Part shown: piece after piece, positions 1 through 10,616 of the stretch | How the letters are laid out: every line of letters starts with the position of its first letter | Position numbering within the stretch: position 1 is the first letter of the stretch | Assembly: GCA_964020975.1 (NCBI GenBank) | Contig: OZ026624.1 | Coordinates: 64,284,208 to 64,348,207, forward strand | Source: Hermodice carunculata | Taxonomy: Eukaryota > Annelida > Polychaeta > Eunicida > Amphinomidae | Length of the DNA: 64,000 nt | Direction: 5' to 3' | Position numbers and translations under genes: made by a program | Notes under the pieces: generated by a model | What the model saw: the letters and a program-made list of their open reading frames with translations, nothing else | Told to the model about the DNA's origin: nothing | The model's database searches: none

Positions 1-1278
1 ACTTATTGTCCTGGATAAGCTGTCATTATTAGGCCTTCATTTTACGTTTAGTTTATATTTTGTGGCGTCAGACTTCACGTTTTGCCCTCGCCTTGCATTT
101 AGCGTTAATGCTAAATGTGAACATTACATTTTGTGGCTTTACATTTGTGCTCTCTTGTAGCTGTATAGACATGCTGGCATTTGAATAAAAGGTTGGTTTA
201 CAAAGAATATGAATCTAGCATCGTTATGTCAATTCACAACACATCGCTCTTTGTCGACGTTGGCAATTAAAGAGTTAAAGGCTGTTCTTGGAGCTCGTTT
301 ACAAAATATTGTAGGTAAATTCGTGCAGTTTTAGGTGAAACTTGTATTACCAGGGAACGTAACGCAGGCTTGTGGTAAGCCAATTCAAGGAACATCCGAT
401 CTTTAAAATCAATATTTTCTGCAGCAGGCCGAAGTTTGGAGCTGTCAGAAAGCACTTGGAAATAAACTGCTTTATTAACTGAATTCCACCCATATACTCT
501 TTCAATACGCTTGACTATATCTGTGCATTTTTAAATGTGTCACCTTTGGCGTGAGGCCACACTTTTCCCATCAGATTGTTTCCAATCTCCCTTCCAATAT
601 ACAGGGGAGTGTGACCTTAAGCATCGTTTGCCAAGCGTCTGTCTGAAAATTCCGTTGGGTGCTTGGCTCTGAACTTGAATGGAGTTACGAGCTTAAGTGC
701 GGCATCGATGCATTAGACGTCAATGTGCCAATTTTGCCATAAAAGATTCGGTAAATCTCCCACGCTTTTGTTTTTCTGTCCTTATGGGGGTAAATCGGTG
801 CCAAGGTCCTGACCACAAGGGACTATATAAGTTTGCACAAAGACAAGCATTATTAGTTCTGTGTAATTTGTGTGGAATGAATATTGGTTGGCCAAAGACG
901 GAAAATCAGCCATACACTCCAGAGGCAAACGAAACGATAAATTATTGTAATATTGTATCCCTTTGTTCGAGTAATACAAGCGCTATACTCTATTGTAGCT
1001 TGGTTTTAAATGTTTTTAAACATCAGATGTCCAGGTTTCAAACGAGCAATCTTTGGCACCTGTCACCTGACCGCAAATGGACATGCGCACAACCACTGCA
1101 CATTTGTACATCTCGGTGCACGGCAGAAATTTCCCGCGTGTAAAACCCGTTTATTTTAACACCAGCTTACACCGCAACTGCACTTCAGTTAAACTGGTAT
1201 TGCAGACTAAGTGGATTACAGTTACCCATCTTCTATGTCCTAGCATACTTTCCGCAAAGGTATTTTGTGATCTAACAC
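1..1278. other. Unassigned AT-rich sequence
   Basis: No reading frame here resembles a known family. The open stretches on both strands (for example about 700-1140 on plus) have no recognisable motif and overlap each other in several frames, as expected of chance ORFs. Positions 164-228 match 18,973-19,040 (see the repeat entry). I see nothing else to support. Confidence 0.5.
164..228. repeat. Short interspersed repeat, copy 1 (second copy 18,973-19,040)
   Basis: The two stretches share TATAGACAT, then AATAAAAGGTTGGTTTACAA with only small changes around it. The orientation is the same. The copies are about 65-70 bp long and 18.8 kb apart, so this is an interspersed repeat rather than a local duplication. 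Its class is unknown. Confidence 0.6.
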
Positions 1279-1372
1279 ATTGAGCCCACACATTTATAAG
1301 CCTGTATGAGCACCTGCCCACATGTAAGCCGACATGAGTACCTGCCCACACATGAGCCGGCCTGAGCACATC
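1279..1372. repeat. Imperfect tandem repeat, unit about 28-30 bp, 3 copies
   Basis: Three successive units carry the pattern GAGCACCTGCCCACA followed by AAGCCGACAT or a close variant. They differ by substitutions and short indels, so the array is old. No coding frame follows the period. Confidence 0.55.
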
Positions 1373-1745
1373 GCTATTGACGATCCCACTGGCTCTGTTG
1401 TTACCATGAATGAATGACCTTAAAGTTAAACACATTGAAAATTGGTCTGAGCAACAGCTAGTTACGTTCAACAGCTCACAAAACTAAATCAATGATCATT
1501 AGTGAGAAGCGACGGCCAAGACATCACCCTATGTTCTATTTCAGGGTACTACGCTTTAAGATGTACAACAACACAAACATTTAGGTCTAAATTTTAGTGC
1601 AGGTTTGTGATGGTCGCCTCACACAAACTATGTTGTCTGCAAGGTGAGGAATGAATTGGAATAATTAAATTCTTGCAACATATGCGCCGCAGATGCACAT
1701 TAGAAATATATTTTACCTATATTAGGCCTATTTTTGATTATTGTG

Positions 1746-1746
<1 letters not shown>

Positions 1747-1811
<65 letters not shown>
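1747..1811. repeat. (TG)n microsatellite
   Basis: Uninterrupted TG dinucleotide run of about 32 units, followed by a G-rich tail. A perfect run of this length is expected to be polymorphic. Confidence 0.97.
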
Positions 1812-2361
1812 TGGGTGGGGGTGCACACAGTTTGATGCAGACCTTCTAGAAGATGTTCACCTGGCTGTAGCCCGCGTAGTGACGGGCGCGTCTTGTCCAA
1901 CAAGTTATGCATTGCTGTACAATGAAACTGGATGGTAGACTGTCTCCAAGATGTCAGGTCGTGGACTTTAATTTTACAAGTACACGCTAAGTTGTAAATT
2001 GAATGAAATATTGGCCTTTTACATCTTAGCTTATTTCTCATTAACATTTTTACAGATCATCGTATACTCCCGCATATATTATAGATATTACCATATGTTT
2101 AAACAGCTGTCAGGCGAAGATATGCTATCTGGAATGAACCAACAAGACATTCATAGCATTAAAAATTCCTTCACACCCCGATTCTGAAAAAGGTTTCATA
2201 AAATTAGGACATGATAGATATAAATATACGTATGCATAGTGGCTCCTTATCTAAGCTAATTATTCAACAAAGACAACCCAGAGCTTCAATATGAATACAA
2301 TACCTATCAAACCAAACATAATTACTAAATAGAATAGAAAAAGTTCAGATAAGAATAATTT

Positions 2362-2620
2362 GACTTACCGCGGAACTAGTATGTACCCTTTCTAGCTGGA
2401 TTAAGTCACATTAGTTCAACCACGTGCCAGTGTATAACTGAGGTAGAAACAAACTGGGGCTCTATAGTCATTCCCGGTGATTATAGAATAAAGTTACAGC
2501 CAGGCACCGGTATAAACCTGGGGAATTCGTAACAAGTACTGTAACAATAGACATCCTGTACCAGAAATGTAAAACAAACTCCATGATTGTATTTGTGTCT
2601 TTCTGTCCAGAGCCACTTCC
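2362..2620 (-). pseudogene. Degraded duplicate of the exon-like unit at 3,052-3,322
   Basis: This stretch aligns with 3,045-3,265 over about 250 bp, in the same orientation. Both the CTACCTCAG-type acceptor and the GCG/GTAAGTC donor are kept (donor GT at 2,368-2,367). The frame that is open in the other copy is interrupted here by stops. It therefore looks like the decayed member of a tandemly duplicated exon. An interspersed repeat at 2,590-2,820 abuts its 5' side. Confidence 0.4.
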
Positions 2621-2820
2621 TAGTAGTCATTACCCTATTCCGCAGTCTGAACTCTTTACTCTCCATAAGCTAACCTGTCACTGTCTAACCTACACATATA
2701 GGGGAGTGCTATTGTCCATATTGCACACGTTTCTCTGTAGAATTTTGTCATAGGCTGTATTAGCCCAAATAAATTGAAGGGTCTTCAGCGGATAACTACT
2801 CAGAACATGTTTCAGAGTTT
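2590..2820 (+). repeat. Interspersed repeat of about 230 bp, copy 1 (second copy 26,243-26,475, inverted)
   Basis: From TTTGTGTCTTTCTGTCCAGA to ACTACTCAGAACATGTTT this matches the reverse complement of 26,243-26,475 almost base for base, including a shared CATTACCCTATTCCGCAGTC. The second copy splits a LINE coding region between two parts that would otherwise be contiguous, so the unit behaves as a separate mobile or copied sequence. It may be a SINE or a short LINE-derived fragment: one frame reads like LINE sequence (KGLQR), but weakly. Confidence 0.6.
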
Positions 2821-3051
2821 GTACCCGTACATGTCTCTCTGAGTAGCAGCTCCTTGTCTAAGCTAAATATTCAGCAAAGGTAACCCACATAATCATGAAT
2901 AAATATGAACAAGGCAAATGATGAATTAGCTAAATACGTGACGTTTTGCTTGTAAACGCAGAGCTTTATTTTGAATGAAGAATGCCTGTCAAACCAAACA
3001 TAATTACTAAATTTGTATAGTACAAGTTCAGATAAGAACAGCTTGACTTAC

Positions 3052-3322
3052 CGCTGAACCAGTATGTACCCTTTCTAGCTGGATAGCTTATCTTAGTTAA
3101 ACCACCTGCCAGTGTATAACTGAAGTAGAAACAAACTGGGGCATTATATTCAGTCCCAGTGATTGTAAAATAAACAGTTGCAGCTAGACCACCTGTACCA
3201 GCAAGGTAAATCCTAACAAGTACTGCACCAGAAATGTAAAACAAACCCCATGATGACACCTGCTCCTCACTTTGAAAGTCTCGAAACGATAAAGCTCCAT
3301 TTCGCTGCCAACCCTGAGTCAA
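3052..3322 (-). CDS. Possible exon of an unrecognised host gene, or of a repeated-domain gene
   Basis: Minus-strand open frame ending with GGTTCAGCG and a consensus donor GTAAGT (GT at 3,051-3,050). Good acceptor-like sites lie inside it (TTTCTACTTCAG before TTATACACTGG, and TTTCTGGTGCAG further upstream), so the true 5' border is not fixed. The peptide has a hydrophobic, glycine-rich beta-like character (LAGTGGLAATVYFTITG, then RKGTYWFSG) but matches no domain I can name. A near-copy lies at 2,362-2,620 and weaker similarity is seen near 6,225-6,330. It may be one exon of a gene with tandem domains whose other exons lie outside or have been destroyed, or it may be non-coding sequence inside a larger duplicated repeat. 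Confidence 0.3.
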
Positions 3323-3399
3323 TGTTTCAACATAATGGGTCTGGTTTGTGACATTTGACTAAATACTGTCAAATTTGAGTTATTTTTTGACATGGCGTA

Positions 3400-3860
3400 A
3401 ATGTGTACTTAAGCATGTCAGAAAATAATGAAAGTCATTTGCATTCAAGTCAAATACATGTTATCCAAACATAACTTTTCTTAACCAGATTTTAAGCACC
3501 ATTAGGAATACTTGTAACTGTCGTTGGCCGCTGACACAAAACGTGTAAGTCTAAAATGTCTGAAAGTGAATATTAAAAGAGAATGATGCCAAAAGATAAA
3601 ATTAGTAGCATCTCAGGCAAGTCTAAAATCTATAAAATTATTGCAGCCAAACCTTTAACAATCCTTAAATATTAACAGCAAAATTTGTATGGCAAGTCAG
3701 AAAAGAATGAAAGACATAAGATTTTAAGTCAAAAAAATGCAATCAAAATATCATTTTTCTTTACCAGATATCAAGTACAATTAGGCAAGCTTGTAACTGT
3801 TGTAGGCCGCTGCTTGCTACCGAAGGTCCTGGTGCTTTTAACCTAACAGAAAACAATTGA
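3400..3860. repeat. Two tandem units of about 290 bp
   Basis: 3,405-3,690 and 3,691-3,860 share blocks in the same order: AAGTCAGAAAAGAATGAAAG, then CTTTACCAGAT, then CTTGTAACTGTTGTAGGCCG, then GTCTAAAATGTC with the start of a Penelope-like 3' region. The first unit therefore contains an extra partial copy (about 3,541-3,690) of the PLE thumb-coding DNA found at 3,843-4,100 and 6,665-6,930. Confidence 0.6.
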
Positions 3861-4930
3861 GTCTAAAATATCAGACAGGTGAATATTAAACAGAATGATA
3901 AAATTAAGAAGCAAAATAGGCAAGTCTAAAATCTCTACAATTATTGAAGCTAAACTTTGTAACAATCTCTGGATATTTACAGCAAAATTTATAGAAATAT
4001 TTGAGGAAAAATGAATCTTTAAATCCTCTAGACTCAAATTTATTTTTAATAAATAAGGTTCTAAATGCAAAGTCCTGAAATTAAGAACAAATACAATCAA
4101 ATCTCAAAATTTGTGAAAAGATGTATTAGATCCAAAAAGCTCCCGAAAAGTTACATTCCGGGAAATGATAGTTAACTACTTCAAAGTTAAACTCATTTAT
4201 TTTGTGATTAACTTTCATGCAAAACCTGTCATTAGTGACCTGAATATCCAAGCCCAGAAACACATCTCTGAAACCATCTGTCTTTTGGGTAAATTTCTTT
4301 AGCAATTTCACTGAAATTTTATACATTTACACAAGCAATGTCATCAATATATATTGCATTGTTTGACAGTTTTGTAGCCATTTGAAAGTCCCTTTTCTTC
4401 AACTTGTCCATACACATAAATTCAAGCCAGTTAAAATATAAATCTGCAAGTAACAGGGAGTGGTTGCTACTCATTGGAATGCCTTTTATTTGTTGAAAGA
4501 GCAGTGGTCCACATTGAACAAAAGAATTACCCAAATGAAATTTTATAGCATGTATCAAATTTTAATAGTGTAAGATTTAACGTTACTTTTTGAATATTTA
4601 TTGTGCAAACGATATGCTTTCTTTGAATATAAATTTATTTTGATGTATGGTGTAGCATTATGTTAAAACGTTTTGCTTATTAATTTTGAAAGAGATCTTT
4701 TGACTTCATCTATGGGTAGATTTGTTTACAGAGTCAAAATCAAAACATTTGATATTTTTTGCTCTTAAATCTTTGATTTTGGATACAAACTCGGAAGAAT
4801 TGTTAATACTCCAAAGGCAATTTATTTCACAGTTTTTTGAAATTGCATTACAGTATTTAAGGAAATGATTCCTAATTGCAGTCAAACACAGTGTTACGTC
4901 CATTAATGGTAGTTTTGTTGCACATTCGGA
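3843..4930 (-). mobile_element. Penelope-like element (Neptune-like), copy A, decayed reverse transcriptase
   Basis: Minus-strand fragments, read from high to low coordinates, follow the order of a PLE reverse transcriptase. At 4,706-4,903 there is a segment with W-S-I-N-N-S-S-E-F-V and then CFDF, the palm D region. At 4,319-4,558 there are FQQIKGIPMSSNHSLLLADL and the catalytic block YIDDIACVN, with the YIDD aspartates kept. Then comes LDIQVTNDRF (4,126-4,326). The thumb-like region with KYFYKFCCKYPEIV can be read at about 3,850-4,090. Several stops and frame changes separate these blocks, so the copy is dead. I see no GIY-YIG endonuclease downstream. Copy B (6,665-7,890) is a paralogue in the same orientation. 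The alternative, a non-PLE retroelement, is unlikely given the GIPM-ADL and YIDD spacing. Confidence 0.75.
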
Positions 4931-6219
4931 AGCACCAGCTATGAATCTAGATTTAAGGTGGAAGCTGTGAAGCCAGTGTGCAGTGAGACTGGAAACTTTG
5001 GATTGATATTACCCATTTAATATTTTCACAAGTACATCAAACCTATATATTTTGTGATTACTACATCTCCATAGATTTGTATCCATTGTGGTTTTTTTTC
5101 ACAGGATTGGAATTTTTTGAGATTTTATAGCGTTCTTTCTGACTTGGTAGGATTTTCACATTTTATGCGCCAAAGTCACACAATTTTTTTTTCAAGTTGA
5201 AATCAGAAGAAATTTAAAAAAATATTTTCCTGTCCAGGATCGAATTCAATGGTTAGTCCTGAAGTAGCATAAGTAAGGAGCTTTTAATTTAGTCCTGACA
5301 GGTTGTTCATTTTCTTTCTATGAATTGCTCCAAAAGTCATGGAAGGGGTTGTCAGAAAAAGAAAATCCTGGGAACTGCTCCTGGATTTGATATTTTTCTT
5401 TTGATATCCGTTGATTATAATGTGATAGGGCAATTCGCATCTTTGTAAGGCGAAATAACAAATTGCAGAGGTTCAGCCAAAAACAACTCCGAGAAAATCG
5501 CATTGAAAGAAAAAGTTGCCAATTCTTATGTATTTATGGCTCTAATATGCCACATACTCATTTCTTGTATCCTATGTCTTAATTGTTGTGTGAAATAAAC
5601 TTGTAGCGATATGTCTGTGATGTTGGCATAAAAAAGTATATTTTGTGGCTTAAATCTCGATTTTTTAACTTGGAAACACCACACTTGGCTTTTTTGGGTG
5701 TGGGTTCACACGCGGCTTTCCATATTTGGGGACCAGTAAGTGGATTGTGCTAATTTGTTTTTACATCAAAAGAGAATTTCAAAGTAATCAGAACAATGGT
5801 AGTGATTAGTCTGAACTGGCCCATTCTTCTCTCCACTGCTGATGGTTTCCTGTGAGTGACCCTTTTCAATGGCTAAATTGGTATCCAGGGGTCATGGACT
5901 AATGACTGTGCAAACAATGACATGGTTCATTATCATGCCCATGCAAACAAACCCATGTGCCCAGCACTGCTTAAACTGTTCAGTGTTAACAAAAGTTTTG
6001 AAATCAATTTTCTCATATGAATTTTATGTACACTCACCTGAGTTTTTGGAAGCATGTAGTTAAAGTATCAAACTATCCAAAAATATAAAAAAGTGATTAG
6101 AGGTTATCCAAAGGTGCTGGCTTCAGATCTTCCACCTTAAAAGGGTTTTTATGTAATTTGGGTATCTAAACAAAAGTGGAATAGAGAAGTCCTCGTCAGA
6201 AATATTGACATTAAAATTC
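4931..6219. other. AT-rich sequence without a recognised gene
   Basis: A minus-strand open stretch at 5,318-5,503 could be a remnant of the N-terminal part of PLE copy A, but it has no motif to prove it. The rest contains T-rich runs and no supported feature. Confidence 0.4.
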
Positions 6220-6296
6220 CTTTTCATCTTACCTACTCCTCACTACGAAAGTCTCCCAAAAAATCAAGTTCTATTTAGTTGTTTACTCTGAGATTA

Positions 6297-6602
6297 TGTT
6301 TGAACAGAATGAATCAAGTTGGTAATTATTGAGTAAATCTAGCCAATATCTGGCCAAGTGCTTGGGACAGCCTATGACTGACTCCTTGTCATAGAGTCAA
6401 TGTTTCAAAAGAATGAATCAAGTTTGTGATAATTGAGTAAATACTGCCTATTTCTGGCCAAGTGCTCAGGAAAGCCAATGACTGACTCCTTGTCATAGAG
6501 TCAATGTTTCAAAAGAATGAATCAAGTTTGTGATAATTGAGTAAATACTGCCTATTTCTGGCCAAGTGCTCAGGACAGCCAATGACTGACTCCTGGCCCT
6601 GG
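6297..6602. repeat. Tandem repeat, 104-bp unit, 3 copies
   Basis: The word GAATCAAGTT starts at 6,311, 6,415 and 6,519, giving a 104-bp period. Units 2 and 3 are nearly identical and unit 1 is more diverged. Each holds CTGGCCAAGTGCT and AATGACTGACTCCT. A related single unit (GAGTCAATGTTTCAA) is at 3,314-3,370, inside the other duplicate. Confidence 0.9.
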
Positions 6603-6664
6603 TGTGGGAGAGCCGAATTGAGTAATTTTTTACATTGAGTAAATGTGCCTTTACATGTTAGCCT

Positions 6665-7890
6665 AAAATGTCAGACAGGTGAATTTTGAAACAGAATGAT
6701 GCTAAGAGGTAAAATTAGGTAGCAAAACAGGCAAGTCTGAAATCTCTACAATTATTGAAACTAAACTTTCTAACCATCTCTGGATATTTACAGCAAAATG
6801 TGTAGAAGTATTTGATCAAAAATGCATGCTTGAATCTTCTTGACTCAAGTTCGTTGCATATAGATTTGGTTCTACATGCCAAGTCCTGAAGTTTCGAACA
6901 AATACGACCAAAACTCAAAAGTTGTGACAAAAATGTATTATATTATATTATATTATATTATATTATATTGTTTCTGAAATATTAGTCAGGGAAAGGATCA
7001 TTGACTACTTCAAAGTTAAACTCATTAATTTTGTGATGGACTTTAATGCCATTTTGTGTCAGACTTTTAATGCCAAACCTGTCATTTGAGACCCGAATAT
7101 CCATGCTGAGGAACACATCTCTGAAATCATCGGAATCTTTACTTTCCAGAGGATTTTTTTTTGGGGGGGGGGTAAATTTCTTTAGCAATTTCATTCAAGT
7201 TTTGCACATTTACACTAGCAATGTCATCAATGTACCTTGCATTGTATTCATGAATCTCCATAAACTTAAATTCAAGCCATGCCAGGTTAAATATAAATCA
7301 GCGAGTAACGGCAAGCAGTTGCTGCCCGTTGGAATGAATGCCTATTATATCTTGAAAAACCAATGGTCCGAATTGAACAAAAGTTTTATTCCAAAGAAAT
7401 TTATTATGCGATCAATATGCTTTCTTTGAATACGAATTAATGTTTATGTACGGTTTACCATTATGTTGAAACATTTAACATTTTGCTGATTAATTCTGGA
7501 AGAGAACTTCATCTATGGATAAATTTGTGTACAGTGTAGAAAAATAAAAACATTTGACACTTTTTACTTTTAAATCTTGAATTTTAGACACAAACTCGGA
7601 AGAATTGTTAATACTCCAAAAACAATTTATTTAACAGTTTCTAGAAATTACATTAACGTATTTACGGAAATGATTCCTAATTGCAGATAAACAGAGTGTT
7701 ACATCTTTTGATAGTTGTTTTGTTGTACATTTTGAAGCACCACCTAAAATTTCTTTTCATCTCATCCTTAGGTGTATCAATCGAATTATCAATGGATTGT
7801 TTGTGCAATTTATATACGCCATTTCCTCTTATATCTGAAATGTTGTATATGCCAAATGCATTTTTCAAAATATCAACAAAATTCTTACCT
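6665..7890 (-). mobile_element. Penelope-like element (Neptune-like), copy B, decayed
   Basis: This is a second PLE copy on the minus strand. The 5' part (7,510-7,770) reads TLCLSAIRNHFRKY, then INCFWSINNSSEFVSKI, then CFYFSTLYTNL, which is the conserved fDFstLYT palm motif of Penelope-like reverse transcriptases. The 3' part at 6,715-6,930 gives LLSFGRICSKLQDLACR and KYFYTFCCKYPEMV, the thumb region that follows the palm in this family. At 6,982-7,194 there is the block MDIRVSNDRFGIKS. The middle YIDD region is not open in this copy. An ATATT-type short tandem (6,936-6,970) and a poly-G run near 7,170 interrupt it. It is dead and paralogous to copy A. Confidence 0.72.
6936..6970. repeat. (ATATT)n short tandem repeat
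   Basis: About seven pentamer units inside PLE copy B, where copy A has only simple AT-rich sequence. It arose after the two copies separated. Confidence 0.9.
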
Positions 7891-7982
7891 CCCTGAAAAC
7901 TAGTTCTGCAGTTGATCTTGATGGTTTACGCAATTTTCTGCTGAAACATATTAGTTTAAGCATTACAGAGTACTTCACTAAA

Positions 7983-8900
7983 TTGTTTGATATCTCTCTG
8001 TCTGAAGGCGAATTCTTCTTTCAATGGAAAAAGTCAAATACCTGTCCTGTTCACAAGAAATCTAAGATACCGTCAAAATTGAATTACCGTTTAATATCTT
8101 TATTGTGTTATGTCTCGAAGGTCTTTGAAAGGTTGGTATACAATAAACTCTACCTGTATCCAATTTTAAAAAATCTCTTGAATAGGCAAAATGCCGACTT
8201 TACATCAGATGATTCAACTAGTCAGCATTGTTCACAAAATTTACAATGGCTTGGAGCTCGAATTGGAGGCCAGGATGATTTTCCTTGACGTTTGTAAAGC
8301 CTTTGATCGAGTATAGCACGAGGGCCTTCCCTTTACAATGCGTCAACTAGGCATCACTCCGCCCGTCATTAAATGGTTAAAGAGGGTTGCCCTCCAAGGT
8401 CTAAGCTCCTTCTGCTTACCTTTGGAAGCTGGCGTGCCCCAGGGTTCTATTCTGGGACTACTATTATTTTTAATCTATATCAGGACATTGTTCATGACAT
8501 TTATTGTGACATCAGACTGTTCGCCAAAGACACAAGTGTCATTGAAATTATTAATAACCGTGAGGCCTTTGGTGATCGTGTCAACACTGACCTTGGCCGT
8601 TTATCCATGGGGGGTCGGAGATGTCGCATGACTTCCAGTGCTCCTAGATCTCTTTCCGTATTATTCTCTTGCAAAAGAAATAAAAAATAAATCGTACTGT
8701 GTATCTTGGCAATGTTGCAATACCCGAGGCCACTGGCCACACTCATTTAGGCATTACACTCGCTCATGACCTTAAGTGGCATCTGCACATAAACTGAATT
8801 GTCACCAAAGCATCAGAACGTTTTTCTCTCTTAAAATGACTCAAATTTACGCTATCCACAAAAACCTTTGATCAAAAATTACAACGTAAAATAACATGAA
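7983..8900 (+). mobile_element. LINE reverse transcriptase fragment (Jockey/CR1 superfamily), decayed
   Basis: Plus-strand pieces give the usual order of a non-LTR reverse transcriptase: PVHKKSKIPSKLNYRLISLL, SKVFERLVYNKLY, then FLDVCKAFDRV near 8,278-8,310, MRQLGITPPVIKWLK at 8,338, GVPQGSILG near 8,435, and an FADD-type block near 8,515. The last block reads LFAKDTSVI, so one catalytic aspartate is replaced by lysine. A later block near 8,700-8,830 (YLGNVAIPEATGHTHLGITL) is the region just after the palm. An in-frame stop follows the AFD motif and at least two frame changes occur. The endonuclease part is missing, so the copy is 5'-truncated. It lies directly downstream of PLE copy B on the other strand. 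Confidence 0.8.
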
Positions 8901-10538
8901 TATACATACAAATGTGGAAATAACATTATAATGGTTGTACGAAACTGCAAACTGTTTTCAGATAAGTACTGGTTTCATATGTGGATAAAAAGGTGTCCTG
9001 TAGAATTTTTATCTGTGCGTGTTTTTCAGTAATGTTACAGTGCTTCAAAGTTGATGCCACTGTACATTGTTGGTTTGTTAATTATATTCAGCCTTGAATT
9101 AAAAAAAAAACAATAAAGAAAATCAGTGGTCCGCTTTTAAGCACACTTTTAAGGAGCAATTCAGTGAAAATAGTACAGAATATGGTTGAACCGCGAACCG
9201 GTTATTTCCACATTTTTGCATACCGATGTCACATCAAAATTTCAGATCAAAGCAGATTTTTGTCGCCAATTGAAAGGCAAGGATCATACTTTTATCTTAG
9301 ATGTGATATGTTGATCATGGCCTTTGCAACAATGTACCCTTTGCTTATGTATATGCGAGCTTTTAACTTCATGGAGTCGGATACAGGAGTGGACCTAATT
9401 ACTGGGGCATAGCTCGATCGCATTAAAACTAGTCTTTGCGGTTTACCGGGACATAGCTCAACTACCTTAAAACCAGTTTTGACGGTGATACAGCTCTAAA
9501 ACTCTCGTAACACTTTTATTACTTTACCAGGTATACCATAATCAGATACATTGTGAACTCATCTTAGCTGGTCACGAAATAAACTGCTCTGTACGAAAGT
9601 GGACCTTTGACAAAGCTGACAGCTATCTGTACATAGACCTACTTAAGAAACATTGATATTATAAAAGGTTAAAAAAAAACCCCATGTTTTTGGAATTTAA
9701 ATGCTTTGGGGTTTTTTTTCTCGGTATTTTCGGTCGTCTTTTTCCCATGTACTTTGTTTCTGCTTTGTTTTTTTTTTCAATTTGTCTTTTACTTGATTCA
9801 TTATTATATTTTTTGATTTTCAATTAAACTTGTTTCTTGACAGTCTTCCAGTCAGACCGACATGCAAATAATGCTGCTTCGCTGAAAGTGACGCTATTAA
9901 AGGTGGGCATCAAGTTGCTTTAAACATATCGAAAGTTCCAATATTGGATAAATTAAGGTTAAACGGGTCCAGTATTGCTGAACCAAGTTTCGACATAAAG
10001 GTCCAATATCAATCAACCAAGTACTGACATAACAAATATTGACTGTACAACAGCTCTTTTTCATCCCTTCAATAAAAGATCGTCATTCAGTTCTGTCTCG
10101 AAGAGCATTTCTGAAGCTGTGTTTGATGTATTAACAAAGACGGCAATAAATGAAATAAAGGTCCAAGAAAAACGTTGAAAACAATTCAAAAGGTCCTATA
10201 TTTGTATTTCAATGGTGCGATATTTTTACCATCAATAGCATGCTTTCCAATAGTAAGAGTATGATGCGAACATGGACCTTAAACAGGTCTTGACATACTG
10301 AAAAATGCAAAAATTGTAAAATGAGTTTTTTTTCTTTCTTTCAAGTGCCATATGAATTGTTGTGCAGACCTTATGCAGAGAATAATTATTATTGTAAACA
10401 TGTATTAAAGAGATAACTTCCTTCTTCCTTTTCATTTTTGTTCTTGTTTCTGTTTTGTTTTGTTTTGTTTTATTTGGTGGCGTTGTTTTATTTTATATTT
10501 TTGTTTGGTGGGGGGGGCGGTATTACTGTCCAGACCTT
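8901..10538. other. Unassigned AT-rich sequence with small repeats
   Basis: A 44-bp imperfect doublet lies at about 9,405-9,495 (GGGCATAGCTC, then TTAAAACTAGT-like, twice). A hairpin at 9,670-9,719 pairs AAAAAAACCCCA with TGGGGTTTTTTT. No reading frame resembles a gene. Confidence 0.5.
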
Positions 10539-10582
10539 TTGGCGCTGATGGGGGTGTCGATCGACACCCCCATCAGCGCCAA
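10539..10582. repeat. Perfect 44-bp palindrome
   Basis: The left half reads TTGGCGCTGATGGGGGTGTC to the centre GA/TC at 10,560/10,561, and the right half is its exact reverse complement. It is GC-rich inside AT-rich surroundings, has no loop, and ends 34 bp before the left end of the pogo-like MITE. It belongs to no feature I recognise. A perfect palindrome of this length usually reflects either a recent fold-back event or an assembly or cloning artefact. Confidence 0.9.
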
Positions 10583-10616
10583 GAAGTACGCCAAGCTACG
10601 GGCCTGGATTTAGATA

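Larger units (their letters stand above)
6220..7770. repeat. Segmental duplicate of about 3,255-4,930
   Basis: Blocks in 3,255-3,345, 3,843-4,110 and 4,700-4,920 recur in the same order and orientation at 6,225-6,330, 6,665-6,935 and 7,510-7,740. The offset is about 2.97 kb at the left and 2.81 kb for the PLE part. A shared block is ACAAACTCGGAAGAATTGTT. The copied unit includes both the exon-like flank and the PLE, so either the locus was duplicated after the PLE inserted, or the flank is part of the element. Divergence by eye is well above 10 percent. Confidence 0.6.

Noticed and set aside
697-1143. 148-codon open frame on plus
   Set aside because: No family motif, overlaps open frames on the other strand and in a second plus frame, biased composition not protein-like.
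1700-2047. Open frame with HTHTHT repeat
   Set aside because: Translation of the (TG)n microsatellite.
6297-6602. Possible CRISPR array
   Set aside because: Three contiguous 104-bp units with no spacers, in an animal genome. It is an ordinary tandem repeat.
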